Shown here: piece by piece, positions 44,401-55,509 of the stretch
Layout: each line of letters opens with the position of its first letter
How positions within the stretch are numbered: position 1 is the first letter of the stretch
From: Gillisella vitis
GTDB taxonomy: Bacteria > Pseudomonadota > Alphaproteobacteria > Rhizobiales > Rhizobiaceae
Length of the DNA: 64,000 bases
Reading direction: 5' to 3'
NCBI RefSeq assembly: GCF_021559775.1
Contig: NZ_CP056048.1
Location: 248,001 to 312,000 of the forward strand
The notes under the pieces: model-generated
What the model saw: only the letters and a program-made list of their open reading frames with translations
What the model was told of the DNA's origin: nothing
Database searches by the model: none
Made by a program: the position numbers and the translations under genes

Positions 44401-45954
44401 ATGAACCACAAACCAGACAAATCCCCGCTTGCCCGCAGCACCGTTGCCGTGGTCGCACTTGCCGCAGCTCTCACCGGGTTTTCAGCCAGTGCTGCTGATC
44501 TGACTGTTGCGCGCTCTGTCGATGCCGACGGACTCGATCCGCAAAAGGCAAGCACGACACAGTCTTTGCAGATCACCAACCTGATCTTCGATACATTGCT
44601 GACGATGGCCAAGGATGGTTCCGTCCATCCGGGCCTGGCCAGTGCCTGGACGATGGCGCCGGACGGCAAATCCTATGATTTCACCATCCGCGACGGCATC
44701 AAGTGCCACGATGGCAGCACGTTTGATGCCGCTGCGGCCAAGGCCAGCCTCGACCGGGCGCTCGATCCTGCGACCGTTAATCCGAACCTCTCGGCCTGGG
44801 GCCCAATTACCAAAAGCAGCGTCGAGGGCAAGGTGCTGAAAGTCACTCTGTCCGAACCCTATGGTCCCTTCACATCCTTCCTGACCAGCATCCAGGCGGG
44901 TTTTATCTGCCCGTCCTCGGCATCGGCCAAGGAATTCAAGCCGATTGGCACCGGCCCGTTCAAATTCGTCAACTGGACCCGCAATGACAGCATCCAGCTG
45001 GAGGCGAATGCCGATTACCAGAACGTTAACCCGCTGATCGAAAATCCCGGCAAGCCGCATATTGACAAGCTGACCTTCAAGGTCATCCCGGAAGCTGTGG
45101 CCAGAATGGCTGCCCTGCGCTCAGGCGAAGTCGATATGGTCGAACCGTCTCTGGAAGAAGCTGCCGACCTGAAGGCCGACAGCAATTTCAAGGTCTACGC
45201 AGCCGAGCTGTCCGGCCAGCAAATGCTGGCCGCCTTCACCTGGAAGATCAAGCCGCTCGACAACCCGGATATCCGCAAGGCGATCGGCATGGCAATGAAC
45301 CGTGACGCCTATGCGTCGATTGCCTTTGAAGGCCTCGTCAACACCGCCAATTGCCCTGTGGCACCGAACCTGTTCTCGACCGATGAGGCGCTTTGCGCCA
45401 GCTGGGGCGTCAAATATGACCCCGAAGCCGCCAAGGCTTTGATGGCCAAGGCGGGCTACACGCCGGAAAAACCGCTGAAGGTGAAGCTTCTCGTTCACAA
45501 GCTGCCGGGCTGGGACCAGATGCACCAGATCATGCAACAGGATCTGGCAGCCATCGGCGTTCAGGCCGAGATCGAGACCCGCGAAGTGGCCGCTTATTTT
45601 GACTATATGAAGGGCGTTAACGAACGTACCGATGGCGAACCTGCCGTCTGGACCATGGGCATGTCGGGTGTCGATCCGGACTACCTCACTTTCCTTTGGA
45701 AACGTCCGGGTTTTGTCAATATGGGCATCAATGCCGACCTCGATGGCATGATGGACGAGCAGCGCAAGCTTTCAGGTGATGCTCGCGTCGCCAAGATCCA
45801 TGATATTGAAAAATATCTGATGGAGAATGCCTATGCGATCCCGCTGCTGTCACCTGGTTGGGGCTGGCTGATGGCATCGACATCGAAAGTCGATGGCTTC
45901 AAGATGGGCTTCATGGTGTCGCTGCTGTTCAACGACGTGAGCGTTAAGCCATAA
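44401..45954 (+). CDS. Peptide-type ABC substrate-binding protein (DppA-like)
   Basis: A 517-residue periplasmic protein with a Sec signal (VAVVALAAALTGFSASAADL). SBP_bac_5 features: DADGLDPQKASTTQ, LTMAKDGSVHPGLASAW, IRDGIKCHDGSTFDA and PIGTGPFKFVNW. ATG at 44401 has AAAGGGAACGATGC upstream. First of five genes forming a complete dipeptide/oligopeptide importer. Mature Cys pairs in the NCPVAPN and ALCASW segments may form a disulfide. Confidence 0.9.
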   Translation: MNHKPDKSPLARSTVAVVALAAALTGFSASAADLTVARSVDADGLDPQKASTTQSLQITNLIFDTLLTMAKDGSVHPGLASAWTMAPDGKSYDFTIRDGIKCHDGSTFDAAAAKASLDRALDPATVNPNLSAWGPITKSSVEGKVLKVTLSEPYGPFTSFLTSIQAGFICPSSASAKEFKPIGTGPFKFVNWTRNDSIQLEANADYQNVNPLIENPGKPHIDKLTFKVIPEAVARMAALRSGEVDMVEPSLEEAADLKADSNFKVYAAELSGQQMLAAFTWKIKPLDNPDIRKAIGMAMNRDAYASIAFEGLVNTANCPVAPNLFSTDEALCASWGVKYDPEAAKALMAKAGYTPEKPLKVKLLVHKLPGWDQMHQIMQQDLAAIGVQAEIETREVAAYFDYMKGVNERTDGEPAVWTMGMSGVDPDYLTFLWKRPGFVNMGINADLDGMMDEQRKLSGDARVAKIHDIEKYLMENAYAIPLLSPGWGWLMASTSKVDGFKMGFMVSLLFNDVSVKP

Positions 45955-45962
45955 TGGGAGCC

Positions 45963-45987
45963 GCTGCTCCGGCCTGGCCGGGGCAGC
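45963..45987 (+). promoter_or_regulatory. Intercistronic GC-rich hairpin after the binding-protein gene
   Basis: GCTGCTCCGG (45963-45972) and CCGGGGCAGC (45978-45987) pair over ten positions (one G-U) with a five-base loop, just after the stop. No T-run follows. Such hairpins often stabilise the upstream mRNA, so the binding protein is made in excess over the membrane subunits. Confidence 0.55.
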
Positions 45988-46009
45988 CTTCCGATACAGA
46001 CGGGTTCCA

Positions 46010-46933
46010 ATGCTTGTTCTCATTTTAAAACGGCTGCTCATTGCCCTGGCGACGGTTGTGTCTGTCATTATCCTGTCGGGCATTCTCATCCATATCGTCC
46101 CTGGCGATCCGGTCACCGCGATGATGGCGCAATCCGTAACCGCAAGTCCGGAAGCGATGGCGCAAATGCGGGCTAGGCTGGGGCTCGACCTGCCAGTATG
46201 GCAGCAGGTGGGGCTCTATACCTTGCACGTTTTCCAGGGTGATCTTGGCATGACGATCCGCGGCAACGAACCTGTCGCAAGATTGCTGCTCCAGCGGTTG
46301 CCGAACACCTTTGTTCTGGCGGTTTCAGGGCTCGGCGTTGCCCTTGCCATTGGCATACCGCTGGGTTTTCTAGCGGCAATCCACCGCGGAAAACTGACCG
46401 ATACGGCGGTCATGGTGATTGCGGTTCTGGGTGTCTCCATCCCCGGTTTCTGGTTGGGTCTGATCATGATCCAGGTGTTTTCGCTGAAGCTCGGCTGGTT
46501 GCCGGTTGCGGGCTCGGGTTTGCGCAACATCATCCTGCCAGCCCTGACACTGGGTCTGACCTATTGCGCCCTGGTGGCGCGCATGACACGCTCGGCCCTC
46601 GTCGAGGTCCTGGCCGAGGACTATATCCGCACGGCCCGCGCGCGCGGGCTTCGGGAGTATCAGGTGCTGTTGGTTCATGCCCTGAAACCGGCGCTGATCA
46701 GCATCGTTACGGTGGTCGGACTGGTCTTTGCCTATCTTCTCGGCGGTCAGGTGATCATCGAGAACGTCTTTTCGTGGAATGGCATCGGTCGGCTGGCCGT
46801 CCAGGCCATGCTGGAGCGTGACTATCCGATGATCCAGGGCTTCATTGTCGTCTTCGCCAGTTCGGTTGTCATCGTTTCGATGCTGATCGACATTCTCTAC
46901 GGCTTTCTTGATCCCCGCATGAGGCAAAGATGA
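46010..46933 (+). CDS. Peptide-type ABC permease, DppB-like
   Basis: A 307-residue permease. N-terminus LILKRLLIALATVVSVIILSGILIHIVPGDPVTAMM and the EAA loop YIRTARARGLREYQVLLVHALKPALISIVTVVG are typical DppB. The C-terminus ends YGFLDPRMRQR. It overlaps the DppC-like gene by four bases. Confidence 0.92.
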   Translation: MLVLILKRLLIALATVVSVIILSGILIHIVPGDPVTAMMAQSVTASPEAMAQMRARLGLDLPVWQQVGLYTLHVFQGDLGMTIRGNEPVARLLLQRLPNTFVLAVSGLGVALAIGIPLGFLAAIHRGKLTDTAVMVIAVLGVSIPGFWLGLIMIQVFSLKLGWLPVAGSGLRNIILPALTLGLTYCALVARMTRSALVEVLAEDYIRTARARGLREYQVLLVHALKPALISIVTVVGLVFAYLLGGQVIIENVFSWNGIGRLAVQAMLERDYPMIQGFIVVFASSVVIVSMLIDILYGFLDPRMRQR

Positions 46934-47778
46934 CCAGCATAGCAAAACGCAGCATGTTCTCTCTCAGATTGCCTGTCAGTGTGACGATAGGGCTGGCCTT
47001 GGCACTTGTCATCGTGCTGCTTTCTCTGCTGTCATCCTATATTGCTCCGTTCGATCCGATGAGGATGGCGTCAGGCCCCCGGTTGTCGGCGCCATCGGCA
47101 GCGCATCTTTTCGGAACCGACGAATTTGGCCGCGACCTTTTCAGCCGCGTGCTGCTCGGCGGGCGGTTGTCGCTTGGCATCGGCCTCAGCGCTGTCGTCA
47201 GCGGTCTGGTGATTGGCGGTCTCATTGGTCTGATCGCCGCTTTCGGTGGCCGGGTTGTCGAGGCTTTGCTGTTGCGGCTTATCGATGTGCTCTACTCGTT
47301 TCCCGATACGTTGATCGCCCTTGCGCTGGTCGCTTTTCTCGGGCCGGGAATAGAGAACGCAACGCTGGCGATTGCGATCAGCCTCGTTCCCTTTTACGCG
47401 CGGGTGGCCTACGGCCTTGCGGCTGCCGAGCGGGCAAAACCCTATATCGAGGCCGCCAGACTTGCAGGCACCCGGTCCGCCCGGCTGGTCCGCGTCCATG
47501 TCATGCCGAATATTGTGCAAAGCCTGATCGTCATGGCAACACTTGGATTTTCGTCCGCCATCCTGTCCGCCGCCGGGCTTTCGTTTCTGGGGCTTGGGGT
47601 CCAACCGCCATCGCCGGAATGGGGCGCCATCCTTGCCTCGGGGCGCAATTATATTACCAAAGCCCCGTGGATTCTGATCTTTCCGGGATTGGCGATCTGC
47701 CTCACCGTGCTTTCCTTCAATCTGATCGGTGACAGCCTCAGGGACCTCATCGACCCCCGCCGAAAGGCAAGACCATGA
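46930..47778 (+). CDS. Peptide-type ABC permease, DppC-like
   Basis: A 282-residue permease. The DppC signature APSAAHLFGTDEFGRDLFSRVLLGGRLSLGIG, the EAA loop YIEAARLAGTRSARLVRVHVMPN and the end NLIGDSLRDLIDPR are present. Overlaps both neighbours by four bases. Confidence 0.92.
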   Translation: MTSIAKRSMFSLRLPVSVTIGLALALVIVLLSLLSSYIAPFDPMRMASGPRLSAPSAAHLFGTDEFGRDLFSRVLLGGRLSLGIGLSAVVSGLVIGGLIGLIAAFGGRVVEALLLRLIDVLYSFPDTLIALALVAFLGPGIENATLAIAISLVPFYARVAYGLAAAERAKPYIEAARLAGTRSARLVRVHVMPNIVQSLIVMATLGFSSAILSAAGLSFLGLGVQPPSPEWGAILASGRNYITKAPWILIFPGLAICLTVLSFNLIGDSLRDLIDPRRKARP

Positions 47779-48608
47779 CGCAACCTTATCTGCGAGTCCG
47801 CGATCTGACGGTTGCCTTCCCCACCAGGCAAGGGCCGTTCACCGCAGTCGATGGTGTCGGGTTCGACCTTGCCCGGGGAGAGATCCTCGCCCTTGTCGGC
47901 GAATCCGGCAGCGGCAAGAGCATGACGTCGCTGTCGATCATGCGTCTTCTGCCGGAGGCGGGGACAATGTCAGGCACGATCGAGATCGATGGGCAGAATA
48001 TTGCCGGGCTTCAGCGCCGGGACATGGAAGATGTGCGCGGCGCCAAAATTGGCATGATCTTCCAGGAGCCGATGACGTCGCTCAATCCGGTCCTGACCAT
48101 TGGTCGCCAGATGAGCGAAGGCTTGATCCGTCATAAGGGCATGGCGCGTCGTCTGGCGCTGGAGCACGCCATTGCCGCCCTTGAGGATGTCCGCATTCCC
48201 GAACCCCAGCGTATTCTCGGACAGTATCCGCATCAATTGTCCGGCGGGATGCGCCAGCGCGTGATGATTGCCGCTGCTCTGACCCTCAAGCCCGGCGTGC
48301 TGATTGCCGATGAGCCGACCACGGCGCTTGACGTGACAGTCCAGGCGCAGGTGCTGGATCTGCTTGTTGATCTCAAACTGCGCCATGGGTCAGGCATTCT
48401 ACTGATCACCCATGACATCGGTGTGGTTGCCGAAACGGCGGATCGTGTCGCGGTCATGCGCGGCGGGCGCATCGTTGAAACCGGCCCGGTCGCGCAAATT
48501 CTGTCTGCGCCGCAGCATGACTATACCAAAGCGTTGCTGGCCTCGCATCTGACCGTCGAACGGGCAATGCGGCAGCGCCGCGACAAGACAAAGGCCAATG
48601 CCAGATGA
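47775..48608 (+). CDS. Peptide-type ABC ATPase, DppD-like
   Basis: A 277-residue ATPase with Walker [31 protein letters not shown], signature [15 protein letters not shown], Walker [15 protein letters not shown] and HDIGVVAE. It is shorter than DppD proteins, which usually carry a longer C-terminal region with Fe-S ligand cysteines; that tail is absent here. Forms the ATPase pair with the next gene. Confidence 0.9.
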   Translation: MTQPYLRVRDLTVAFPTRQGPFTAVDGVGFDLARGEILALVGESGSGKSMTSLSIMRLLPEAGTMSGTIEIDGQNIAGLQRRDMEDVRGAKIGMIFQEPMTSLNPVLTIGRQMSEGLIRHKGMARRLALEHAIAALEDVRIPEPQRILGQYPHQLSGGMRQRVMIAAALTLKPGVLIADEPTTALDVTVQAQVLDLLVDLKLRHGSGILLITHDIGVVAETADRVAVMRGGRIVETGPVAQILSAPQHDYTKALLASHLTVERAMRQRRDKTKANAR

Positions 48609-49489
48609 CCACAGAACCAATCCTGGCCCTTGAGACTATCCGCAAGGTATTTTCCGCGAACGGGCGAGAGGTGAGGGCGCTCAACGGTGTGTCTCTCAGT
48701 CTCGGGCGCGGCGAAACGCTCGGGGTGATCGGCGAAAGCGGTTCCGGTAAATCGACGCTGGGCCGTATCGCCGTCGGGCTTGAAACCGCTGATAAAGGCA
48801 CGATCCGCATCGGCGGCACCGATATTGCCGGTCTTTCAGCGCCCTTGCGCCGAGAGGCGTTTCGCCATTGCCAGATGATCTTCCAGGACCCCTATTCCTC
48901 CCTCAATCCCAGACTGACGATCGGTCGCCAGATCGGGGAGGGGATCTACGCTACCGGCGTCGCCAATTGGAAAGAGATCGGCGAGAGCGTTGCGGATCTT
49001 CTGGAGAAAGTCGGGCTCAAGCGGGACTATGCGGATCGCTATCCGCATGAGTTTTCCGGTGGCCAGCGTCAACGTATCGCCATTGCCCGTGCGCTTGCGC
49101 CAGGGCCGCAGGTGGTGATTGCCGATGAACCTGTTTCTGCCCTCGATGTCAGTATTCAGGCCCAGATTCTCGACCTGCTGGCGGATTTGCAGAAAGAGAA
49201 TTTTCTCTCCTACCTGTTCATTTCGCATGACATGGCCGTCGTTGCCCATCTCTGCGACCGGGTTGCCGTGATGCATCATGGTCGTATCGTGGAATATGGC
49301 CCGGTCGAAGCGATTGTTGAACATGCCCGGCATCCTTATACGAAGAGCCTGCTGGAAGCCGTTCCGCGCCTTGGCCGCCGCCGTAGCGGCGAGAGACGTG
49401 TGCCCGTCGCGCTGCCCACCCATGGGGATGATGATTCCTATGAGGCGGTTTCGCCCGGCCATTGGGTCTTGGCGCATAGCCCTATGTAA
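48605..49489 (+). CDS. Peptide-type ABC ATPase, DppF-like
   Basis: A 294-residue ATPase with Walker [31 protein letters not shown], signature FSGGQRQRIAIARAL, Walker B VVIADEPVSALDVS and the switch SHDMAVVAHLCDRVAVM. The oligopeptide C-terminal tail is present (RHPYTKSLLEAVPRLG). Completes the first peptide transporter of this region. Confidence 0.9.
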   Translation: MTTEPILALETIRKVFSANGREVRALNGVSLSLGRGETLGVIGESGSGKSTLGRIAVGLETADKGTIRIGGTDIAGLSAPLRREAFRHCQMIFQDPYSSLNPRLTIGRQIGEGIYATGVANWKEIGESVADLLEKVGLKRDYADRYPHEFSGGQRQRIAIARALAPGPQVVIADEPVSALDVSIQAQILDLLADLQKENFLSYLFISHDMAVVAHLCDRVAVMHHGRIVEYGPVEAIVEHARHPYTKSLLEAVPRLGRRRSGERRVPVALPTHGDDDSYEAVSPGHWVLAHSPM

Positions 49490-49575
49490 TGGATTGGGGA
49501 CCCTGCGGCGTTACGGCACCTTTCTTGCATCTGTCTTTTCAAAAGAACGAGACGCGCAACAATAAGGGGTAACTC

Positions 49576-51225
<1,650 letters not shown>

Positions 51226-51585
51226 TTCCCACATTGGCCTGGCCTGGATTCAGCTTGAAATGACCTTGGACGCCTGTCTTTGAACGAGGCGCGTCTGCTT
51301 GCCAATCGTGCAGGAAAGGGCATGTCTGCTGGCTGGGCGGCTATATTTTGGGCGGTATTGTCGGATGCGTAAATTTGCATCTTCAATGTCAAAAAAATAG
51401 TTGCAAATGTCCATTAATGGGCGTTCAATCCTCTTAAGCAAAGAATAGACGATAGAATGGCCCCCACGCTCTTTCGTCCATATCCAACATTCAACGCGCT
51501 GACAAAATTGTGTTTTCGGGAGTTAACTGGAAATCGATTAATTGTGCTTTCGCTTAAATAGCTCTGCGGCGGGGTGTTTTTGGTG
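51226..51585. other. Intergenic region upstream of the MarR gene
   Basis: About 350 bases without a credible gene. AT-richer from 51350 on. A loose inverted repeat is visible, ATTTGCA (51373-51379) and TGCAAAT (51402-51408), 22 bases apart. The region presumably carries the promoter of the MarR gene and the transcription end of the ATPase gene; no clear -35/-10 pair or terminator could be assigned. Confidence 0.4.
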
Positions 51586-52071
51586 ATGACAATGGGACAG
51601 GGCGACCAGATGGCGGTAGTGGAACTGGATGTTCTGGAAAATGTCCTCAGCTATTACATCCGTACGATCAACATGGCGGTTTCCCGCGATCTCGATCAGA
51701 AACTTGGTAAGCTCGAGGTTGCCAAGGGGACCGGCAAGATCACGACGCTGTTGTTGGTCGATAGCCATCCAGGCATCCGGTCCTCCGCCATCGCGCAACT
51801 GATCCTGAAGGATCGTTCGGCCATGGTGCGGTTGGTTGATCAGATGGAAGAGCAGGAACTCCTGCGCCGCGAGGTGGATGACGGCGACAACCGTGCCCAA
51901 GGCCTGTTCATCACGCCCAAGGGTGCTGCGCTGGCAAAGCGTGTTCGTCCCCTTGTCGTGAAACAATCGAGGGATTTCTTTCCCGATATTACCGACGAAG
52001 AACATCAGATGCTGATCTCGATACTCGGGCGTACCTATCGGCGCATTATTGGTCTTGAGAGTTTGCCTTAG
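51586..52071 (+). CDS. MarR-family transcriptional regulator
   Basis: About 161 residues, winged HTH. Recognition part RSSAIAQLILKDRSAMVRLVDQMEEQELLRREVDDGDNRAQGLFITPKGAAL, with the conserved D-R of the wing; helical dimerisation ends. The start is uncertain: GTG 51574, ATG 51586, 51592 or 51610 are all in frame and none has a good ribosome site. Lies upstream of an FAD oxidoreductase and the second peptide transporter, which it may control. Confidence 0.82.
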   Translation: MTMGQGDQMAVVELDVLENVLSYYIRTINMAVSRDLDQKLGKLEVAKGTGKITTLLLVDSHPGIRSSAIAQLILKDRSAMVRLVDQMEEQELLRREVDDGDNRAQGLFITPKGAALAKRVRPLVVKQSRDFFPDITDEEHQMLISILGRTYRRIIGLESLP

Positions 52072-52108
52072 GAAAAGTGGAAGCCGATTTTCCTGAAAAG
52101 ACAAACAA
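52071..52108 (+). repeat. Composite intergenic repeat, short copy
   Basis: GGAAAAGTGGAAGCCGA followed by TTTTCCTGAAAAGACAAAC, matching the first part of the elements at 57470 and 63904. The first G is the last base of the MarR stop codon. The hairpin part seen in the 57470 copy is missing. Confidence 0.75.
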
Positions 52109-52137
52109 CGACTGCCAGCTTAAGGAGTTTTTCTGAC

Positions 52138-53469
52138 ATGCCAGGTCCCTATGTTGTTCCCGTCCATGGGGATGCGGAACTACCGAGCCACGTGGATGTC
52201 GTTGTTATCGGCGGCGGCATTATCGGCACATCCACCGCACTTGAACTCGCCGATCAGGGATTGAGAGTGGCGCTCTGCGAAAAAGGCGGCATCGGCCACG
52301 AACAGTCCAGCCGCAACTGGGGTTGGGTTCGGATTTCGAGACGCGATCCGCGCGAAGTGCCGTTGATGGCCGAGTCGCTGCGCATCTGGGCCGATCTTAA
52401 CCGCCGCACGGGCCGGGAAACCGGCTTCAAGCGTTCGGGCATCGTGTTTACCTGCGCCACCGAGAAGGAATTTGCCGAACACGCGCGCTGGAACAGCAAT
52501 CTGGACGGCTACCAGATCGAAAGCCGGATGCTGAGCGCCAAGGAGTTCCGGGAGAAATATCCAGGCTCCGACATGAATATTGCCGGTGCGCTTTACACAG
52601 CGGGTGACTGCCGCGCCGAACCGCAGAAGGCCGCACCCGCCATTGCCGAGGCGGCCCGCGACCGGGGCGCCTTCATCCTTACCGAATGCGCGGTGCGCGG
52701 TCTTCAGCTTTCCGGCGGCAAAGTGTCGGGTGTGGTGACGGAGCGCGGTGAGATTGCCTGCCAGTCCGTCGTCCTGGCGGGCGGTGCATGGTCCAACCTG
52801 TTCTGCGGCAATAACGGCCTCGACCTTCCGCAGTTGAAGGTGATGAATTCCGTGCTGCGCACCAAACCGCTGGAGGGTGGCCCGGAGGAGGCCATCTGGT
52901 CAAACGGCTTTGCCATTCGCAAGCGGTCGGATGGCGGCTACACGATTGCCAACGGCTTTCAGAATATCGTCGATATCGTGCCAGCCTCTTTCCGGTATGC
53001 GCGCAATTTCCTGCCCGCGCTGCGCCATGAATGGCGTTCTCTCGATCTGCGGCTGACGGGCCGGTTCTTCGATGAATGGCGCATTCCGCGCCGCTGGTCG
53101 CTCGATGAGGCGTCTCCGTTCGAATACAACCGCGTGCTGGACCCTGTGCCATCAAAGGCGATGACCGACGGTGCGCTGGCCCAACTTAAGAAGGCTTTCC
53201 CCGTCTTCGAAAAGGCGGAGATTTCGCAGCGCTGGGCGGGCATGATCGATGTGACACCCGATGCCATTCCGGTCATCGATGCCATCGACGCCATTCCCGG
53301 CTTTCACGTCGCCACTGGCTTTTCCGGCCATGGTTTCGGTATCGGACCGGCTGCCGGTCGGCTGATGGCCGATATCGTCACGGGACGCAACCCGATTGTC
53401 GATCGCAAGGACTTCCGGTTCAGCCGCTTTAGCGATGGCTCGAAAATCGAACTGATCAGCGGCTTTTGA
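52138..53469 (+). CDS. FAD-dependent oxidoreductase, DAO/DadA-like
   Basis: A 443-residue flavoenzyme of the D-amino-acid oxidase/sarcosine oxidase/glycine oxidase fold. FAD motif VVVIGGGIIGTSTALELADQGLRVALCEKG; then GHEQSSRNWGWVR, close to the flavin-contact segment of this family; and near the C-terminus GFHVATGFSGHGFGIGPAAGRLMAD. Strong site TAAGGAG before ATG 52138. Probably oxidises a (D- or N-substituted) amino acid released from or imported by the neighbouring peptide-type transporter. Confidence 0.87.
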   Translation: MPGPYVVPVHGDAELPSHVDVVVIGGGIIGTSTALELADQGLRVALCEKGGIGHEQSSRNWGWVRISRRDPREVPLMAESLRIWADLNRRTGRETGFKRSGIVFTCATEKEFAEHARWNSNLDGYQIESRMLSAKEFREKYPGSDMNIAGALYTAGDCRAEPQKAAPAIAEAARDRGAFILTECAVRGLQLSGGKVSGVVTERGEIACQSVVLAGGAWSNLFCGNNGLDLPQLKVMNSVLRTKPLEGGPEEAIWSNGFAIRKRSDGGYTIANGFQNIVDIVPASFRYARNFLPALRHEWRSLDLRLTGRFFDEWRIPRRWSLDEASPFEYNRVLDPVPSKAMTDGALAQLKKAFPVFEKAEISQRWAGMIDVTPDAIPVIDAIDAIPGFHVATGFSGHGFGIGPAAGRLMADIVTGRNPIVDRKDFRFSRFSDGSKIELISGF

Positions 53470-53492
53470 ATGCGGCATGGCTTACGCGAAGG

Positions 53493-53567
53493 CTTCGAAG
53501 ATGCTCACGCATCCTCGCCTTCATAGTTCGAATATCTCAAATGCATCAGAGGCTTGAGATATTCGAA
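53493..53567 (+). repeat. Palindromic intergenic element, copy 1
   Basis: Two parts. CTTCGAAGATGCTCACGCATC with a small GATGC/GCATC stem (53500-53513), then a long hairpin with perfect 14-base arms TTCGAATATCTCAA (53527-53540) and TTGAGATATTCGAA (53554-53567) and a 13-base loop. The same hairpin, loop included, and a near-identical first part occur in opposite orientation at 58785-58859. Confidence 0.85.
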
Positions 53568-53672
53568 CATGCAATACGGCGCACCATTTTCAATGGTTTG
53601 CCATATTAAATCGCTCCGGCAGAGAGCGAGCAGGATGAAGGTCGATAACCACCAGAAAAAAGGGAACATGCA

Positions 53673-55352
53673 ATGTCCGATAAGGAACGCAATTCGATAC
53701 CGCATCCCACGCGTCGCCAGGCGCTTGGCCTCATGGCGCTTGGAGCGTCCGGCGTGCTTCTCTCGGGGCTGCCAATCTCGGAGCTTATAGGCATTCGCGC
53801 GGCCAGTGCCGCGACCAAATCGATCAAGGGACAGCTGACTGTCGGCTTTTCCCAGGAGCCGACGGTTTTCAATCCGCATATGCCTCATATCGAAGTGGAT
53901 GAAGGCATTCATTTCAGCATATTCGATACGCTGTTCAGCGTTGATGCCGCCGGCAAATTCGTTCCGGGACTGGCCGTGGAAGTGCCGAGCGTCGAAAACG
54001 GCGGCATCTCAGCCGATGGCCTGAAGTGGAAGATCAAGCTGCGCGATGGCGTGACATGGCATGACGGCAAGCCGTTCACTGCTGAAGACGTCAAGGCAAC
54101 GCTCGAACTGCTGGTCGATGCCAATTTCCGCAGTTGGCGTAAAACCGGCCATGAATTCGTCCGTGACCTGACTGTCGTATCGCCCACGGAAATCACCTGG
54201 CGGATGGACAAGCCCTTTGCGCCCTATCCTTCCATTCTGGCCTCGACCTTCATCACGCCGAAACATCTTCTGTCGGCCAGCGCCGATCCGAACAATGCGC
54301 CGTTCAACACCGCGCCGGTTGGCACCGGTCCGTTCAAATGGGCTGAGCGGGTCGCCGGAGACCATATCCTGCTGGCTGCCAACCCGGATTATTTTGGTGA
54401 CGGCCCCTATGTCGAAAAGCTGATTTACAAATACGTTCCCGATCTGAATGTCATGTACACCCAGTTCAAGACGGGCGATATTGATGTGGTCGGGTTGCAG
54501 TGGATCACGCCCGATCACTACGAGGAAGCCAAGGGGCTGGACGGCAAGGTGGTCAATGTGGTGCCGGGTTCGACGGTTGAATCCTTCACCTTCAACATGG
54601 AGCGCCCACAGTTCAAGGAAGCGGCGGTGCGCGAGGCTCTGTATGCCGCCATCGACAAGCAGTCGATTATCGAAGCGCTCTATTACGGCCTGCCGACCCC
54701 CACCGAAAGCTATGTGCCGCAGCAATCCTTCTACTTCAATCCTGACCTGCCGAAGCATGAATATGACATCGCCAAGGCCAAGAAGCTGCTGGATGATGCC
54801 GGCTGGGTGGCTGGTAGCGACGGCATTCGCGCCAAGGGTGGGGTTAAACTGTCCTTCACCTGCTCAACGACGGCGGGCAACCATATCCGCGAACAGGTCC
54901 AGCAATTCCTGCAACAGTCCTTCAAGGATATCGGGGTGGAAATGACCATTTCCAACCTGCCGCCAGCGGTGATGTGGGGCGATTATTGGACGCTGTCGAA
55001 GTTCGACGCCGTCATCGTTGGCCTGGATTTCCTGACGGGGTCCGATCCCGACACTTCCAATTTCTTCCGGTCTACGGCGATCCCGGCCAAGGGCGGTTCC
55101 GGCCAGAACACCTGGCAGTTTTCCAACCAGCAAGTAGACGAGCTGCTCACCAAGGGCGGCGAGCTGTTCGTACCGGAGGAGCGCAAGGCCGTCTACCTGA
55201 AGATCCAGGAGATCATGCGCAAGGAACTGCCGCTCCTGCCAATGTTCCAGTATGCGACCGTGCGCGGCCACAAGCAGGGCGTCGAGAACGTGACGCCCAA
55301 CGTGAATGTGCGTATCGACACCTGGAACGTCGCCACCTGGCGCTGGGCCTGA
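53673..55352 (+). CDS. Peptide-type ABC substrate-binding protein
   Basis: A 559-residue SBP_bac_5 protein. A twin-arginine signal (HPTRRQALGLMALGASGVLLSGLPI...ASAATK). Motifs: GFSQEPTVFNPHMPHIEVDEG, KLRDGVTWHDGKPFTAEDV and PVGTGPFKWAER. Together with the two permeases downstream and the fused ATPase at 49576 it forms a second peptide-type importer. The Tat leader is unusual next to the Sec leader of the first system. Confidence 0.9.
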   Translation: MSDKERNSIPHPTRRQALGLMALGASGVLLSGLPISELIGIRAASAATKSIKGQLTVGFSQEPTVFNPHMPHIEVDEGIHFSIFDTLFSVDAAGKFVPGLAVEVPSVENGGISADGLKWKIKLRDGVTWHDGKPFTAEDVKATLELLVDANFRSWRKTGHEFVRDLTVVSPTEITWRMDKPFAPYPSILASTFITPKHLLSASADPNNAPFNTAPVGTGPFKWAERVAGDHILLAANPDYFGDGPYVEKLIYKYVPDLNVMYTQFKTGDIDVVGLQWITPDHYEEAKGLDGKVVNVVPGSTVESFTFNMERPQFKEAAVREALYAAIDKQSIIEALYYGLPTPTESYVPQQSFYFNPDLPKHEYDIAKAKKLLDDAGWVAGSDGIRAKGGVKLSFTCSTTAGNHIREQVQQFLQQSFKDIGVEMTISNLPPAVMWGDYWTLSKFDAVIVGLDFLTGSDPDTSNFFRSTAIPAKGGSGQNTWQFSNQQVDELLTKGGELFVPEERKAVYLKIQEIMRKELPLLPMFQYATVRGHKQGVENVTPNVNVRIDTWNVATWRWA

Positions 55353-55420
55353 CGACATAGTGTATCATTCTTTAAATCGGAATCGGTTTAAAGAGAAAAT
55401 TATGCAACAAATATAAGGAG

Positions 55421-55489
55421 CTACAGCGATGCTTTGTGCGCATATATGGCGCACGGCGCTGTAGTGCGCCGGACGCCTCGGCGTCCGGC
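55421..55489 (+). promoter_or_regulatory. Nested hairpins in the gap between binding protein and permease
   Basis: First structure: outer arms CTACAGCG (55421-55428) and CGCTGTAG (55457-55464), inner arms GTGCGC (55436-55441) and GCGCAC (55449-55454). Second: GCCGGACGC (55468-55476) and GCGTCCGGC (55481-55489), loop CTCG. No T-run. Probably an mRNA processing or stabilising structure, or a member of an intergenic repeat family; upstream (55375-55400) there is also CTTTAAA/TTTAAAG. Confidence 0.65.
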
Positions 55490-55509
55490 ATGCCTGAGCC
55501 CGTTCACCC

